A stretch of 64,000 nt of DNA from Leuconostoc mesenteroides subsp. mesenteroides ATCC 8293 (GCF_000014445.1 NC_008531.1:775001-839000); one strand, 5' to 3'. Shown: positions 24,285 to 34,459, numbered from the stretch's first letter. A program made the numbers and translations. The notes: generated by a model not told the origin, from the sequence alone.

Positions 24285-27200
24285 ATGAAACAATCAAAAC
24301 TTCGTGAGCAAATGGTGAAAAACGCGCCGCTCTGGGATGAGTCTCTCGAGCACGATGCCTGCGGTATGGGATTTATTGCGCAACGTTATGGGCAGTTTTC
24401 TCATGAACTTGTTGAACGCGCCATTACACTATTAACACGAATGAATCATCGAGGTGGCACAGGATCAGAGCCAGATACAGGGGATGGTGCAGGTCTATTG
24501 ATGTCAATTCCTGACAAATTTTTTAGAAAAGTAGCAAGAATAGAGGGTATTACTTTACCACAATCAGGTGAATATGCTGTGGCAATGCTTTTTTTGCCGT
24601 TTGATACTGTGGCTAAGAATAAGGTTTTAGATAAAATAATTACTGAAATCAGTGCAGATGGTTTTGAGTACATTTTTGATCGAGATGTACCGTTTGATTT
24701 TGATGCTTGTGGTCCTACTGCTCAACAGGCTATGCCTGGATTTCGACAGATATTTATTAAGAAACCGCAGCATGTTGCTCTAGGAAGGGATTTTGATGAC
24801 GCGTTGTATACACTACGCCGTCATTTAGAAGATACGATTTCAGACGAAGATATGTATATTGTTTCGTTATCGGCTAAAACGATTACCTATAAGGGGATGC
24901 TTCATGCTTACCAAGTTGGGCAGTTCTTTTTGGATTTACACGATGAAGATGTTGAGGCCAAAATAGCGCTAACTCATTCACGTTTTTCAACTAATACTTT
25001 CCCATCTTGGGACCGTGCACAGCCATTTCGTTTTTTGGCACATAATGGTGAGATTAATACTTTGCAAGGTGACGTTAATTGGATGAAAACGCATGGGGTT
25101 GCGATTTATAATGAAGAAAATTCCGACTCAGCCATGATGGAAAATACAATGGAACACTTGTATCGACATGGTCGCTCAATACCACAATCCCTATTAATGC
25201 TAGTGCCAGAAGCACATTCAAAAGAAGCGAATGTGTCAGATGAGTTGGCTGCCTTTACAGAATATAATGAATCATTTATGGCACCTTGGGACGGTCCAGC
25301 CGCTGTTGTTTTTACTGATGGCAACATTGTCGGTGCAAGATTGGATCGTAATGGGTTACGACCTTCACGTTATTTGGTGACGGACGACGGGTATGTTATT
25401 TTATCTTCTGAATCTGGGGTGGTTGATGTGCCCGCTAATTCAATTATCGAAAAAGGAGTGCTTGGACCTGCAAACATGATTCTTGTAGATACGACGACGG
25501 GAACCTTTACAAGGAATGAGGAATTGAAGCATCATTTTGCGACGCAATATCCTTATCGACAATGGCTCGATGAATACCAAGAAACATTGCAAGACCTACC
25601 AAATCAAAATTTATTAGAACAACGTTTAAATGATAAAGAACGGCTGACTCTTTTTAAACGCTTCGGATATACCCAAGAAGTGATTGATGGTGCAGTTTTG
25701 AAAATGGCTAATACTGGGCAAGAACCAACGGTTGCCATGGGTTATGACTCACCATTGGCAATCTTATCAGACAGGCCACAAGGATTATTTACTTTTTTTA
25801 AACAACAATTTGCGCAAGTGACCAACCCGCCAATTGATGCACTTCGTGAGCATTTAGTCATTGCAACACAAATGTATTTAGGCAGAGAAGTTGATTTTCA
25901 ACGAGATTTACCAGAAAATGCTAGCAAGTTAAAAATTGACTCACCAATTCTTTCACCGGCTGATTTTGCTAAAATTGCACATATTTCCAATTCTAAACAA
26001 AAGGTTGCGCTTATCAAGCTGGCTTATAACTTAACCGGACTAGCAAATGGGCGATTGGAGCGTGCTCTAATTGGAATTAATCAGCAAGCCGATGCAGCGA
26101 TTGCTTCTGGCGCAACAATTTTGATTCTATCTGATCGTGAGGTAACCAAAAATCAACTGACTGTACCGGCTCTTCTAGCTGTGTCCTCACTAAAAAATTA
26201 TTTGGCGGCCAACGGAAACGCCACAAATGCTTCCATTGTATTAAACACTGCGGAAGCAATTGAAACCCATCATTTTGCAACGTTGGTTGGGTACGGTGCA
26301 GCCGCGATATATCCGCGTGGTGCTTACAGAATTTTAGAAGCATACGATATGAATGATGCAACACATCAAGAAAACTATCGTGTAGCTGCTGAAAAAGGTA
26401 TCGTTAAGATTATGGCCAAAATGGGCATTTCTACGATTCAAGGCTATTATGGAGCGCAATTATTCGAAGCGATTGGTTTATCAAAAAATGTAGTTGATAC
26501 CTACTTTACTGGTACACATTCACGAATTGGTGGTTTAGACTTAAATCAAATTGAGGAAGAATACTTAAAACGCTATACAACAGCGTATGACGAATCTCAA
26601 GACGACCCAATTCCTTCAGGTGGTGCTTATTCACTACGAGAAGATGGTGAATACCATCTATACAATCAAATGATGATGTATAAATTTCAAACGGCGGTTC
26701 GGACTGGAAATGAAGAACTCTTCAAGGAGTATGTGGCTGACATTCATGAAGCGGAGCATGAACATCCTGGCACTATCCGGTCAATGTGGGAGATTGTGCC
26801 TAATCGTCAACCCATTGACATTCATGAAGTAGAGCGTATTGAAAATATAGTGAAGCGATTTAAGGTTGGTGCCATGTCATTTGGTGCATTATCTCAAGAG
26901 GCTCATGAAACGATAGCTGAGGCAATGAACCGATTAGGCGCTAAGTCAAATTCTGGTGAAGGTGGTGAGAATAGGAAACGTTTTCACACAATTAAAAATT
27001 CTAAAATTAAGCAGGTTGCTTCCTCACGTTTTGGTGTTAACGCAGAATACTTGATGTCAGCCGAAGAAATTCAAATCAAAATGGCGCAAGGGGCCAAGCC
27101 TGGCGAAGGTGGACAACTAGCTGGAAATAAAGTATTTCCATGGATTGCCGAAACACGTGGTTCAACACCAGGGGTACGCTTAATTTCTCCGCCACCACAT

Positions 27201-28805
27201 CACGATATCTATTCGATTGAGGATTTAAAGCAGTTAATATTTGACTTGAAAGCGGTTAACCCATATGCCAAAATCAATGTTAAATTAGTTTCCTCAACAG
27301 GTGTTGGTACGATTGCAACTGGTGCGGTGAAAGCTGGTGCTGATACGGTGACCGTTTCTGGATATGATGGTGGCACAGGGGCGGCGCCACGAAATTCGAT
27401 TCGTGATGCTGGATTACCATGGGAATTAGGGTTAGCTGAAACACACCAAATTCTATCCGCTAATAAATTACGTCAGCGAATGACTTTAGAAACTGATGGC
27501 AAACTGTTGACTGGTAGAGATATAGCTATTGCCGCTATGCTTGGTGCGGAAGAGTTTTCATTTGCAACCTTATCAATGGTGGCTATAGGCTGTATTATGA
27601 TGCGTGTTTGCCATTTAAATACTTGTCCAGTGGGCATTACTTCTCAAAATCCATTATTGCGTTCACGTTTCCAGGGAAAACCGGAAGATATCATAAATAT
27701 GATGACCTTTTTGGCACAAGATTTACGCGAGTTAATGGCTGAATTAGGGTTCCGCACCTTGGAAGAAATGGTCGGACATACAGAACTGTTGAAAACTCGC
27801 TTTACAACGAACAAAAAGTATAAGTCACTTGATTTTTCGAACATGATTGGTCAAGTTATTCCAATAGCACGAAAAACAAAAGACCCATTCATTGCTAAGC
27901 GACAATGGCCAGAATTAGATATGGCTGCCAAAGCAGCCATTGATAACACACAAACATTAACGATGTCTGCACCAATTGATAATGTATCACGTGCTGTTGG
28001 CGCTCGGATGGGTGGTTGGATAGCAGAGCGTTATGGAAATACCAAATTATCACCAGGACTCCTTAGATATACGTATACTGGCTCTGCAGGGCAGTCTTTT
28101 GCAGCCTATACGACACAAGGAATGGAGCTTAAGGTCATTGGAGAAGCCAATGATTATGTTGGTAAGTCATTATCAGGTGCGCGTTTAATTGTAACGCCAC
28201 CAAAAGATGCAGGATACGATACGAATAATTCACCAATTATCGGTAATGTTGCTTGTTTTGGTGGATTTGCTGGTGAGGCATATTTCCATGGCCGCGCGGG
28301 TGAGCGATTCTTTGTTCGCAACTCTGGCGTTTGTGGTGTTGTTGAAGGCGTTGGGGATCACGGTTGCGAATATATGACGGGTGGCGTTGCTGTCATTCTG
28401 GGTAAAATTGGTCGTAATTTTGCTGCTGGTATGTCGGGTGGTATTGCTTATATTTATGATCCAGATCATCAAGCGGCTGCTAATATTAATCTGGAAATGG
28501 TTGATCTTTTTGAGATAAATCAAACACATGGAGACGACGTATTGTATAGTTTACTTCAATCACATGCAGCGTACACTGACTCACAAAAAGCTAAAGATAT
28601 TTTAGCGCATTTTGAGGATGAAAAGGCTAATTTTATTAAAGTATATCCAACCGAATATCATCAGGTTTTAAACATTATGAATAAATATGAAACCGAAGGA
28701 TTTAGTGGATTGACTAAGGAACTCAAGGCTTTTAATGAACTGATGCCAGAATATGAACGAGTACCAGAAACTGAAGAAGAATTAGAAACATTATTATCGA
28801 AATGA
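24285..28805 (+). CDS. gltB: Glutamate synthase large subunit
   Basis: 1506 residues, full length. It transfers the glutamine amide to 2-oxoglutarate, giving two glutamates, with GltD supplying electrons. Cys26 in HDACGMGF is the N-terminal nucleophile exposed when the 25-residue propeptide is removed. The amidotransferase domain (to about 430) has LTHSRFSTNTFPSW; the FMN/synthase domain (about 840-1210) has GGEGGENRKRF and KPGEGGQLAGNKV. The 3Fe-4S ligands are CIMMRVCHLNTC (C-x5-C-x4-C), and the C-terminal GXGXG helix includes GHGRAGERF-like repeats. The RBS is weak. gltD follows 10 bases on. Confidence 0.97.
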   Translation: MKQSKLREQMVKNAPLWDESLEHDACGMGFIAQRYGQFSHELVERAITLLTRMNHRGGTGSEPDTGDGAGLLMSIPDKFFRKVARIEGITLPQSGEYAVAMLFLPFDTVAKNKVLDKIITEISADGFEYIFDRDVPFDFDACGPTAQQAMPGFRQIFIKKPQHVALGRDFDDALYTLRRHLEDTISDEDMYIVSLSAKTITYKGMLHAYQVGQFFLDLHDEDVEAKIALTHSRFSTNTFPSWDRAQPFRFLAHNGEINTLQGDVNWMKTHGVAIYNEENSDSAMMENTMEHLYRHGRSIPQSLLMLVPEAHSKEANVSDELAAFTEYNESFMAPWDGPAAVVFTDGNIVGARLDRNGLRPSRYLVTDDGYVILSSESGVVDVPANSIIEKGVLGPANMILVDTTTGTFTRNEELKHHFATQYPYRQWLDEYQETLQDLPNQNLLEQRLNDKERLTLFKRFGYTQEVIDGAVLKMANTGQEPTVAMGYDSPLAILSDRPQGLFTFFKQQFAQVTNPPIDALREHLVIATQMYLGREVDFQRDLPENASKLKIDSPILSPADFAKIAHISNSKQKVALIKLAYNLTGLANGRLERALIGINQQADAAIASGATILILSDREVTKNQLTVPALLAVSSLKNYLAANGNATNASIVLNTAEAIETHHFATLVGYGAAAIYPRGAYRILEAYDMNDATHQENYRVAAEKGIVKIMAKMGISTIQGYYGAQLFEAIGLSKNVVDTYFTGTHSRIGGLDLNQIEEEYLKRYTTAYDESQDDPIPSGGAYSLREDGEYHLYNQMMMYKFQTAVRTGNEELFKEYVADIHEAEHEHPGTIRSMWEIVPNRQPIDIHEVERIENIVKRFKVGAMSFGALSQEAHETIAEAMNRLGAKSNSGEGGENRKRFHTIKNSKIKQVASSRFGVNAEYLMSAEEIQIKMAQGAKPGEGGQLAGNKVFPWIAETRGSTPGVRLISPPPHHDIYSIEDLKQLIFDLKAVNPYAKINVKLVSSTGVGTIATGAVKAGADTVTVSGYDGGTGAAPRNSIRDAGLPWELGLAETHQILSANKLRQRMTLETDGKLLTGRDIAIAAMLGAEEFSFATLSMVAIGCIMMRVCHLNTCPVGITSQNPLLRSRFQGKPEDIINMMTFLAQDLRELMAELGFRTLEEMVGHTELLKTRFTTNKKYKSLDFSNMIGQVIPIARKTKDPFIAKRQWPELDMAAKAAIDNTQTLTMSAPIDNVSRAVGARMGGWIAERYGNTKLSPGLLRYTYTGSAGQSFAAYTTQGMELKVIGEANDYVGKSLSGARLIVTPPKDAGYDTNNSPIIGNVACFGGFAGEAYFHGRAGERFFVRNSGVCGVVEGVGDHGCEYMTGGVAVILGKIGRNFAAGMSGGIAYIYDPDHQAAANINLEMVDLFEINQTHGDDVLYSLLQSHAAYTDSQKAKDILAHFEDEKANFIKVYPTEYHQVLNIMNKYETEGFSGLTKELKAFNELMPEYERVPETEEELETLLSK

Positions 28806-28815
28806 GGTAATTATA

Positions 28816-30270
28816 ATGGCTGATCCATTTGGCTTTCTCAAATATGAACGTGTTGATAATCCTTATCGTAAAATTACTGAACGTATTAAGGATTTCAATT
28901 ACATGGCAGAACCACTAGCGTTTGATCAACGAGTCGAACAAGCTGCTCGATGTATGAACTGTGGTGTCCCTTATTGTCATATTGGTGCGTTGTACGGCAA
29001 TAAAAGTAAACAAATGAGTGGTTGTCCAAATGACAATCTAATTCCGGAATGGAATGACCTCTTGTATCGAAAAGAGCTCCATCAAGCTTGGTTAAGATTG
29101 GCAAAAACAAATCCAATTCCTGAGTTTACTGGAAAAGTTTGTCCTGCGCCATGCGAAGTGTCGTGTAATGAGTTTTTGAATGGTGCAGGTGTGACAATCA
29201 AAGACAATGAAGATTTTATTGTTGAATATGCTTTTGCGCATGGCTGGGTAGTTCCAGAAGGATTACCAGAACAGCGAACTGGTAAAAAAATTGCAGTCAT
29301 CGGCTCCGGGCCAGCAGGGATTACAGCAGCTTGGCGCTTAAATCAATTGGGCCATGAGGTCACTATTTTTGAAAAAGATGAACGTTTAGGTGGCCTTTTA
29401 ATGTATGGCATTCCAAACATGAAATTAGAAAAGTGGGTTGTTGATCGTCGTTTTAAAGTCATGTCAGAAGTCGGTATCAAATTTAAAGTTAATACAACGA
29501 TTGGAGAGGATATTACTAAGGAACAATTAGACGCTGATTTTGATAAAGTCATTGTTGCTACTGGCGCATCGGTTGCACGAGATGTAGATGTACCCGGACG
29601 TGATTTGAAAGGAATTGATTTTGCACTACCATTTCTAAGCCAGACAACCAAAAATGTATTAAAAAACGGTACGACTACATTTGAAAAAACATTATCTAAT
29701 CAGCAGGTGATTGTGATTGGTTCTGGTGACACGGCGACAGATTGTATTGCAACAGCGATTCGGCTAGGTGCAGAAAATGTAACACAGTTTGATTATCATA
29801 CTGAAAAGCCGACAGATCGTACGACACCTTGGCCGGAATATCCATGGCAAAAGCAAATTAGTTATGGGCAGGCGGAAGCCATGGACACAGTTAACCAGGA
29901 ATTAATACCTTATCAAACGCAAACAGTAGAATTTTTAGGTAATTCATTTGGAGAAGTAACTGGCGTTCGAACTGTTTTGATTGATGCCAATAAGCAAGTG
30001 ATTTCGAATTCGGAAAAAGACTATTCTGCTGATTTGGTATTGGTTGCAGTAGGATTTACAGGTCTCAATACGAAAATATTAAATGATTTGGATATTACTC
30101 GCCTGAATGTCATGGGGACAACAAACCAAGAGAATTATATGGTAGCGGGTGATGCTAATACTGGTGCTAATTTGGTTATCACTGCTATTCATGACGCTCG
30201 TTTAGTGGCCGAGTTGGTTGATGCAAAACTTCAAAGTTTTGCTGATCGTTTTTCAGTTAAAGTAAATTAG
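28816..30270 (+). CDS. gltD: Glutamate synthase small subunit
   Basis: 484 residues. It passes electrons from NAD(P)H via FAD and 4Fe-4S clusters to GltB. N-terminal cluster cysteines lie in RCMNCGVPYCH, SGCPNDN and CPAPCEVSC; the FAD site is IGSGPAGITAAW; the NAD(P)H site is IGSGDTATDCIATAI; a second FAD motif is GDANTGANLV. GAGGTAATTAT supplies the ribosome site. It is co-transcribed with gltB and followed by a terminator. Confidence 0.96.
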   Translation: MADPFGFLKYERVDNPYRKITERIKDFNYMAEPLAFDQRVEQAARCMNCGVPYCHIGALYGNKSKQMSGCPNDNLIPEWNDLLYRKELHQAWLRLAKTNPIPEFTGKVCPAPCEVSCNEFLNGAGVTIKDNEDFIVEYAFAHGWVVPEGLPEQRTGKKIAVIGSGPAGITAAWRLNQLGHEVTIFEKDERLGGLLMYGIPNMKLEKWVVDRRFKVMSEVGIKFKVNTTIGEDITKEQLDADFDKVIVATGASVARDVDVPGRDLKGIDFALPFLSQTTKNVLKNGTTTFEKTLSNQQVIVIGSGDTATDCIATAIRLGAENVTQFDYHTEKPTDRTTPWPEYPWQKQISYGQAEAMDTVNQELIPYQTQTVEFLGNSFGEVTGVRTVLIDANKQVISNSEKDYSADLVLVAVGFTGLNTKILNDLDITRLNVMGTTNQENYMVAGDANTGANLVITAIHDARLVAELVDAKLQSFADRFSVKVN

Positions 30271-30297
30271 CTAACGAATTAAAAATATTTTTCTTGT

Positions 30298-30329
30298 AAG
30301 CATTATTTTGATAGAATAATGCTTTTTTG
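30298..30329 (+). terminator. Intrinsic terminator after gltBD
   Basis: AAGCATTATT(TTGATAG)AATAATGCTT is a perfect 10-bp stem followed by a T run. Confidence 0.9.
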
Positions 30330-30374
30330 AGTGTTCTTTATATCATTTTAAATACATGTTGCATCTAAAATCTA

Positions 30375-30433
30375 TTGACAGGTTAAGTGAATTACTGTAA
30401 AGTGATTAACTAAGGTAATTACTTTAGTTAATC
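30375..30433 (+). promoter_or_regulatory. Promoter with 30-bp palindrome ahead of the CDF gene
   Basis: -35 TTGACA (30375-30380), 17-base spacer, -10 TAAAGT (30398-30403). Directly after the -10 lies 30404-30433, whose outer arms GATTAACTAA/TTAGTTAATC are perfect and whose core GGTAATTACT is palindromic except for its end pair. It covers the transcription start and is a likely repressor operator. The leader to the start codon is about 155 bases and holds short repeats (ATTCAATT twice) and no ORF. Confidence 0.72.
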
Positions 30434-30566
30434 AAATGCGCAGAAAGAGGTATCGAATCCTAATTCAATTATATAAGATTCAATTTTAAAATAGTCAGCA
30501 ACTGTGTAGAAGTGCATAGGCAGTTCGCGAAGCGAGAAAACAATTAAATTAATACGGAAAAATATT

Positions 30567-31472
30567 ATGACTCAAAAAAAGATTGAGCAACGTGCATTTA
30601 TGGTCGGACTTGCGATGAATTTGCTGATGGGCAGTTTGGGAATTGTTGTTTATTATATTACCCAGATTCAAGCGTTGTTCGTAGATAGTTACTTTACAAT
30701 AATAACACTGGTTTCTGGAATCGCTGCAATTACGATTTCAAAGTATAGTGCCAGAACAAGTGAGCGTTTTCCAAATGGTCACTTCATGTTTGAACCAATG
30801 TATGCTGCTTTTAAATCAATGATGACACTGATTTTGTTAACGGCCTCCACTATTCAAGTAAGTCAAAAAGCATATCAATATTTCGTTTACCATAAAGGGG
30901 ATGTATTAAACTTAACGCCGATCATTCCATATGAAATCATTATGGTCATATTATGTTTAACGATATCTTTGTTTTATAGTCGGCAAAATCGAAAAATTGG
31001 TCGTGCTAGTACGATGCTATCTGCAGAATCCAAAAGTACGCGAATTGATTCAATCATGTGTGGGGGGATTGGGTTAGCAGCCTTTCTAGTTTTATTGATT
31101 CCAAAAAATTCAATCCTAGGGTTCTTGCTATACACGGGTGATTTCTTTGTGACGGTAATACTAGTCTTATTTTCAATTACAACGCCGGTTAAAGTACTAA
31201 AAAATGCATTCATTGAAATCTGTGGCGGCCGGTTAATTGATGAAAACATTCAGAATGAATTTGAAGCATGCCTTAGAAAACACTTTGGAAAAGAAGTCAT
31301 ATTAACTGGCTGTCATATTTATAAAACGGGCATGTATTTTTCAGTTAAGGTGATGATTGATATTGTCGATGACGAAATTGGGACAGGATTGTTACGTGAT
31401 AAAAAAGTCCGTATTTTAGAAGAACTTAAAGCATGTTATGAGTTTGTACATTTAGAGTTTGTGTATGCTTAA
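30567..31472 (+). CDS. Cation diffusion facilitator (CDF) family transporter
   Basis: 301 residues with six predicted membrane helices in the first 210 residues and a C-terminal cytoplasmic domain. The first helices (NLLMGSLGIVVYY...ALFVDSYF) match the CDF N-terminus, with the metal-site Asp in VDSYF. CDFs export Zn, Mn, Co or Fe in exchange for protons. The second metal-site region reads STRIDSIM (HxxxD in zinc exporters), so the metal set may differ. The RBS is weak (CGGAAAA). It is followed closely by an amidinotransferase-like gene in the same operon. Confidence 0.8.
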   Translation: MTQKKIEQRAFMVGLAMNLLMGSLGIVVYYITQIQALFVDSYFTIITLVSGIAAITISKYSARTSERFPNGHFMFEPMYAAFKSMMTLILLTASTIQVSQKAYQYFVYHKGDVLNLTPIIPYEIIMVILCLTISLFYSRQNRKIGRASTMLSAESKSTRIDSIMCGGIGLAAFLVLLIPKNSILGFLLYTGDFFVTVILVLFSITTPVKVLKNAFIEICGGRLIDENIQNEFEACLRKHFGKEVILTGCHIYKTGMYFSVKVMIDIVDDEIGTGLLRDKKVRILEELKACYEFVHLEFVYA

Positions 31473-31491
31473 AAGAAAAAGGGGAAATCAA

Positions 31492-32451
31492 ATGAAAATC
31501 AATGTTTATAACGAATATGATCCATTAAAAGAAGTCATTATTGGGGATGCAACAAAGCTATATTTTCCAGATACGCATGAAATAGAGCAGGAAGAACATA
31601 CTGCAAAATGGAAACAATTTATGACAAAACATATTTATACTCTTTTGCGAGGTAAAAAAGTTCCGAGTTTCCTTGCTAAAAAATTTCAACGAGAATTAGC
31701 AGAATTCCAACGAATTTTGGAAACACATGGTGTCAAGGTACACCATGTTGATTCGGTAACCCCAACAAAGCTAGATCCCTATGGAATGGGGCAAATGTAT
31801 GCACGAGATAGTGCTATGAGCGTTGGAGAACATTTTATTGAAGGAAATGTTCAAATTGAAATGCGAAAAATTGAACGACGTGGGTATCAAAGAATTGTTG
31901 CAGCTATTAACGATAAGAATCAGGTGCACACGTTAAATCAAAAGGATAAAATATATCTGGAGGGTGGTGACGTTATCGTTAACTATCCTTATGTATTCGT
32001 CGGCATTGGTAAATATGCTAGTAATGAAGCTGGTGCAAAATGGCTACAAAGTATTTTAGACAAGGACTATGAGAATGAAATCGTCGATAAACCGTGGAAA
32101 GTAGTACCAGTGTATTTGAATGATGATGCAATTTTGCACTTGGATTGTTGTATGACCATTATTGGTCCAAAAACTGCTATTATCCATAAACCTGTCTTAA
32201 AAGACTTACCGAAAGAACTGGTCGATTATAAATTTATTGATATTGATGCAAAAACCAGAAAAGAGATGGGTGGGAATGTTTTAGTTATTGGGCCTAAAAA
32301 AGTTATTGTGCAAAAAAGACATACAGCGTTGCAAGAGGCTTTAAAAAATGAAGGTTATACGGTCATCCCTATCGTGTTTACATGGCATTCACTATTAGAC
32401 GGTGCACTAAGATGTGCATCATGCCCGTTAGTGAGAGAAAAAAATGAGTAA
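31492..32451 (+). CDS. Amidinotransferase/DDAH-family guanidino-modifying enzyme
   Basis: 319 residues of the amidinotransferase/dimethylargininase fold. It begins MKINVYNEYDPLKEVIIGD, as in arginine-modifying amidinotransferases. Probable catalytic residues are Asp in MYARDSAM, Glu/Asp in YLEGGDVIV, His in ILHLDCC and Cys near the end in GALRCASCP. It should attack a guanidino carbon (arginine, methylarginine or a similar compound), either hydrolysing it or transferring the amidino group. The start is ATG 31492 with AAAGGGG upstream. The partner CDF gene is 19 bases before it. The real substrate is unknown. Confidence 0.78.
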   Translation: MKINVYNEYDPLKEVIIGDATKLYFPDTHEIEQEEHTAKWKQFMTKHIYTLLRGKKVPSFLAKKFQRELAEFQRILETHGVKVHHVDSVTPTKLDPYGMGQMYARDSAMSVGEHFIEGNVQIEMRKIERRGYQRIVAAINDKNQVHTLNQKDKIYLEGGDVIVNYPYVFVGIGKYASNEAGAKWLQSILDKDYENEIVDKPWKVVPVYLNDDAILHLDCCMTIIGPKTAIIHKPVLKDLPKELVDYKFIDIDAKTRKEMGGNVLVIGPKKVIVQKRHTALQEALKNEGYTVIPIVFTWHSLLDGALRCASCPLVREKNE

Positions 32452-32484
32452 AAAGGGTGTTTAGGGCGACTTTTTACTTTTTTG
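32448..32484 (+). terminator. Intrinsic terminator after the CDF operon
   Basis: GTAAAAAG pairs with CTTTTTAC around a 14-base loop and runs into T6. The first arm overlaps the stop codon. Confidence 0.65.
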
Positions 32485-32528
32485 CTGTCTACAGAATAAG
32501 AATTAAAAAGCGTAAAAAATATTTTTGA

Positions 32529-32557
32529 TTGACATTGTAGAATTCTAATGATAAATT
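32529..32557 (+). promoter_or_regulatory. rib operon promoter
   Basis: TTGACA (32529-32534), 17 bases, TAAATT (32552-32557), about 20 bases before the riboswitch. Confidence 0.7.
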
Positions 32558-32576
32558 AGTTTTGTTAAATAATTTA

Positions 32577-32707
32577 ATCTTCGGGGCAGGGTGTAATTCC
32601 CGACCGACGGTGATGGTGAATAACCTCAGTCCGTGACCCGCGATATTTTCGCGGTTGACACAGTGAAATTCTGTGACCGACAGTTAAAGTCTGGATGGGA
32701 GAAGATT
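32577..32707 (+). ncRNA. FMN riboswitch (RFN element)
   Basis: The conserved RFN blocks are all present: TCTTCGGGGCAGGGTG, ATTCCCGACCGACGGTGAT, AGTCCGTGACCCGCG, a variable hairpin, GTGAAATTCTGTGACCGACAG, TTAAAGTCTGGATGGGAGAAGA. Outer arms ATCTTC and GAAGAT close the structure. FMN binding should favour the downstream terminator and shut off rib expression. Confidence 0.97.
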
Positions 32708-32808
32708 TGAAATAGTTTAGACGATGCTTTTTTAGATTGTCTAGGTTTTTTGAATTAATCTAAACTACTATAAACCCGATGTGTATTTTTAACGCATCGG
32801 GTTTTTTG
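32708..32808 (+). terminator. Riboswitch expression platform with intrinsic terminator
   Basis: AAACCCGATG...CATCGGGTTTTTT (32772-32807) is the terminator. Alternative pairings upstream (AGTTTAGA with TCTAAACT, and TAGAC with GTCTA) can form competing stems. Confidence 0.85.
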
Positions 32809-32832
32809 TCCTGAAAAATTCAGGAGGTAAGT

Positions 32833-33867
32833 ATGAATGATTTAACATGGATGAAGCTCGCTGCAGATGAGGCAATTCGAGCAATGCCGTATCAAACTTT
32901 TGAAAATCCTAGGGTTGGTGCAGTAATTGTTAAAGATGGTCAGGTTATCACGACAGGATATCATGAAAAGTTTGGTGAAGCGCATGCTGAAATAAATGCT
33001 TTTAATCGTGTCAAAAACAAGACCGAATTTTTAGGTGCTACGCTTTATGTCACTTTGGAGCCGTGTTCCACGCAGGGAAAAGTAGGCTCTTGTGCAGTTC
33101 AAATTCAAAATTGGGGACTGAAGCGTGTGGTTGTTGGTAGCATTGATCCGAATCCGTCAACAAATGGAAAGGGAATTAAAATGCTAAGATCAGCTGGTAT
33201 CACTGTCGATGTTTTGAATACAGTTGAAAATAAAGAGATCAACCCTGCATTTCATTATTTTTATACCACACGACTACCATATGTTCAGTTGAAACTTGCC
33301 ATGTCTCAAAACGGATTTGTTGCTGAAAAATTTGGAAAACGAAAAAAACTGACTGATGAGCTAGCTGATACTGATGTACACCGAGAGCGTGCAACTAGAA
33401 GTGCAATAATGATTGGCAGCGAGACCATGATCACAGATCAACCAATGTTAACTGTACGGCACATCAATATCAGTCATAAACAACCATTGAGAGTTGTTAT
33501 TGATCGTCGTGGACGGTTGCAAAATACAAACTTTGATTTTTCAAATAATTGGCTGATATATACGGAAAATGTTCTATTTTCAAAACAGCATTCTTATGTC
33601 AAATTAATGTCTGGTGCGCTTAAAGATATATTAATAGATTTAGCCAAACAAAATATTCAATCTGTGATGGTTGAAGGCGGACCAAGTTTGATTCACTCAT
33701 TTTTGAAAGAAAACTTGTGGCAAGAAATGCTAATTTATACAACAGATAAAGTATTATCTAAAGATAGTCTGAAAGGAATATCTGTTAGCCAAAAGCCTAA
33801 AAATGAAGTGCAAGTTGGCAATGCTGTCAAAAAAGTCTATATCAATCATCAAGGGGGAACGCAATAA
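32833..33867 (+). CDS. ribD: Bifunctional riboflavin deaminase/reductase
   Basis: 344 residues. The N-terminal deaminase (about 1-145) has zinc ligands in HAEINAF and EPCSTQGKVGSC. The C-terminal NADPH reductase (about 150-340) has QLKLAMSQNGFVA and MVEGGPSLIHSF. It makes 5-amino-6-ribitylamino-uracil phosphate in riboflavin synthesis. AGGAGG precedes ATG 32833. The zinc-loop sequence is unusual (TQGKVGSC where SHYGRTPPC is common) but keeps both cysteines. Confidence 0.95.
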   Translation: MNDLTWMKLAADEAIRAMPYQTFENPRVGAVIVKDGQVITTGYHEKFGEAHAEINAFNRVKNKTEFLGATLYVTLEPCSTQGKVGSCAVQIQNWGLKRVVVGSIDPNPSTNGKGIKMLRSAGITVDVLNTVENKEINPAFHYFYTTRLPYVQLKLAMSQNGFVAEKFGKRKKLTDELADTDVHRERATRSAIMIGSETMITDQPMLTVRHINISHKQPLRVVIDRRGRLQNTNFDFSNNWLIYTENVLFSKQHSYVKLMSGALKDILIDLAKQNIQSVMVEGGPSLIHSFLKENLWQEMLIYTTDKVLSKDSLKGISVSQKPKNEVQVGNAVKKVYINHQGGTQ

Positions 33868-34457
33868 TGTTTACAGGTATTACACAAGAAGTTGGTCGTT
33901 TAATAAGCATTTATCAGCGTAATGACAAAGAAATGCGCTTGAAAATTGCTGCATCCGAGGACTATTTTTCTGATAGCAGAGTAGGCGATAGCATTATGGT
34001 TGATGGCGTTTGTTTAACAATTAATCAGCTAGAATCAAATTATGCTGAATTCGATATTATGGTACCGACTTTTGAAACGACCATTGTTAAATTCTATCAA
34101 GTTGGGCAAAAAGTAAACTTGGAGAAAGCACTTTTAGTTTCCAACCGATTTGATGGTCACTTTGTTCTAGGTCATGTAGATCAGACAGCTGAAGTAGTCA
34201 AAAAAGAGTACAGTGAAGAAACCACATTGTTAACTTTTAAATTAGCAGACCGTCAACAAATAAATCAAATCGTCAATAAAGGTTCAGTTACTATTTCAGG
34301 TGTGAGCCTAACCATTGTTCAAGCGAGAGAAGATGTATTTCAAGTTGGTCTAATACCACTTACATTAACCAAGACAACTTTGGGATTATTGCATGAACGA
34401 GATTTGGTAAATGTTGAAACTGATATTTTGGCGAAATATTTAATGAAAGGAAAGTAA
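33867..34457 (+). CDS. ribE: Riboflavin synthase, alpha chain
   Basis: 196 residues with two lumazine-binding repeats: MFTGITQEVG and DSIMVDGVCLTI in the first, NRFDGHFVLGHVD and GSVTISGVSLTI in the second. It dismutates lumazine to riboflavin. Its ATG shares one base with the ribD stop (TAATG), showing coupling. Confidence 0.95.
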   Translation: MFTGITQEVGRLISIYQRNDKEMRLKIAASEDYFSDSRVGDSIMVDGVCLTINQLESNYAEFDIMVPTFETTIVKFYQVGQKVNLEKALLVSNRFDGHFVLGHVDQTAEVVKKEYSEETTLLTFKLADRQQINQIVNKGSVTISGVSLTIVQAREDVFQVGLIPLTLTKTTLGLLHERDLVNVETDILAKYLMKGK

Positions 34458-34459
34458 TA

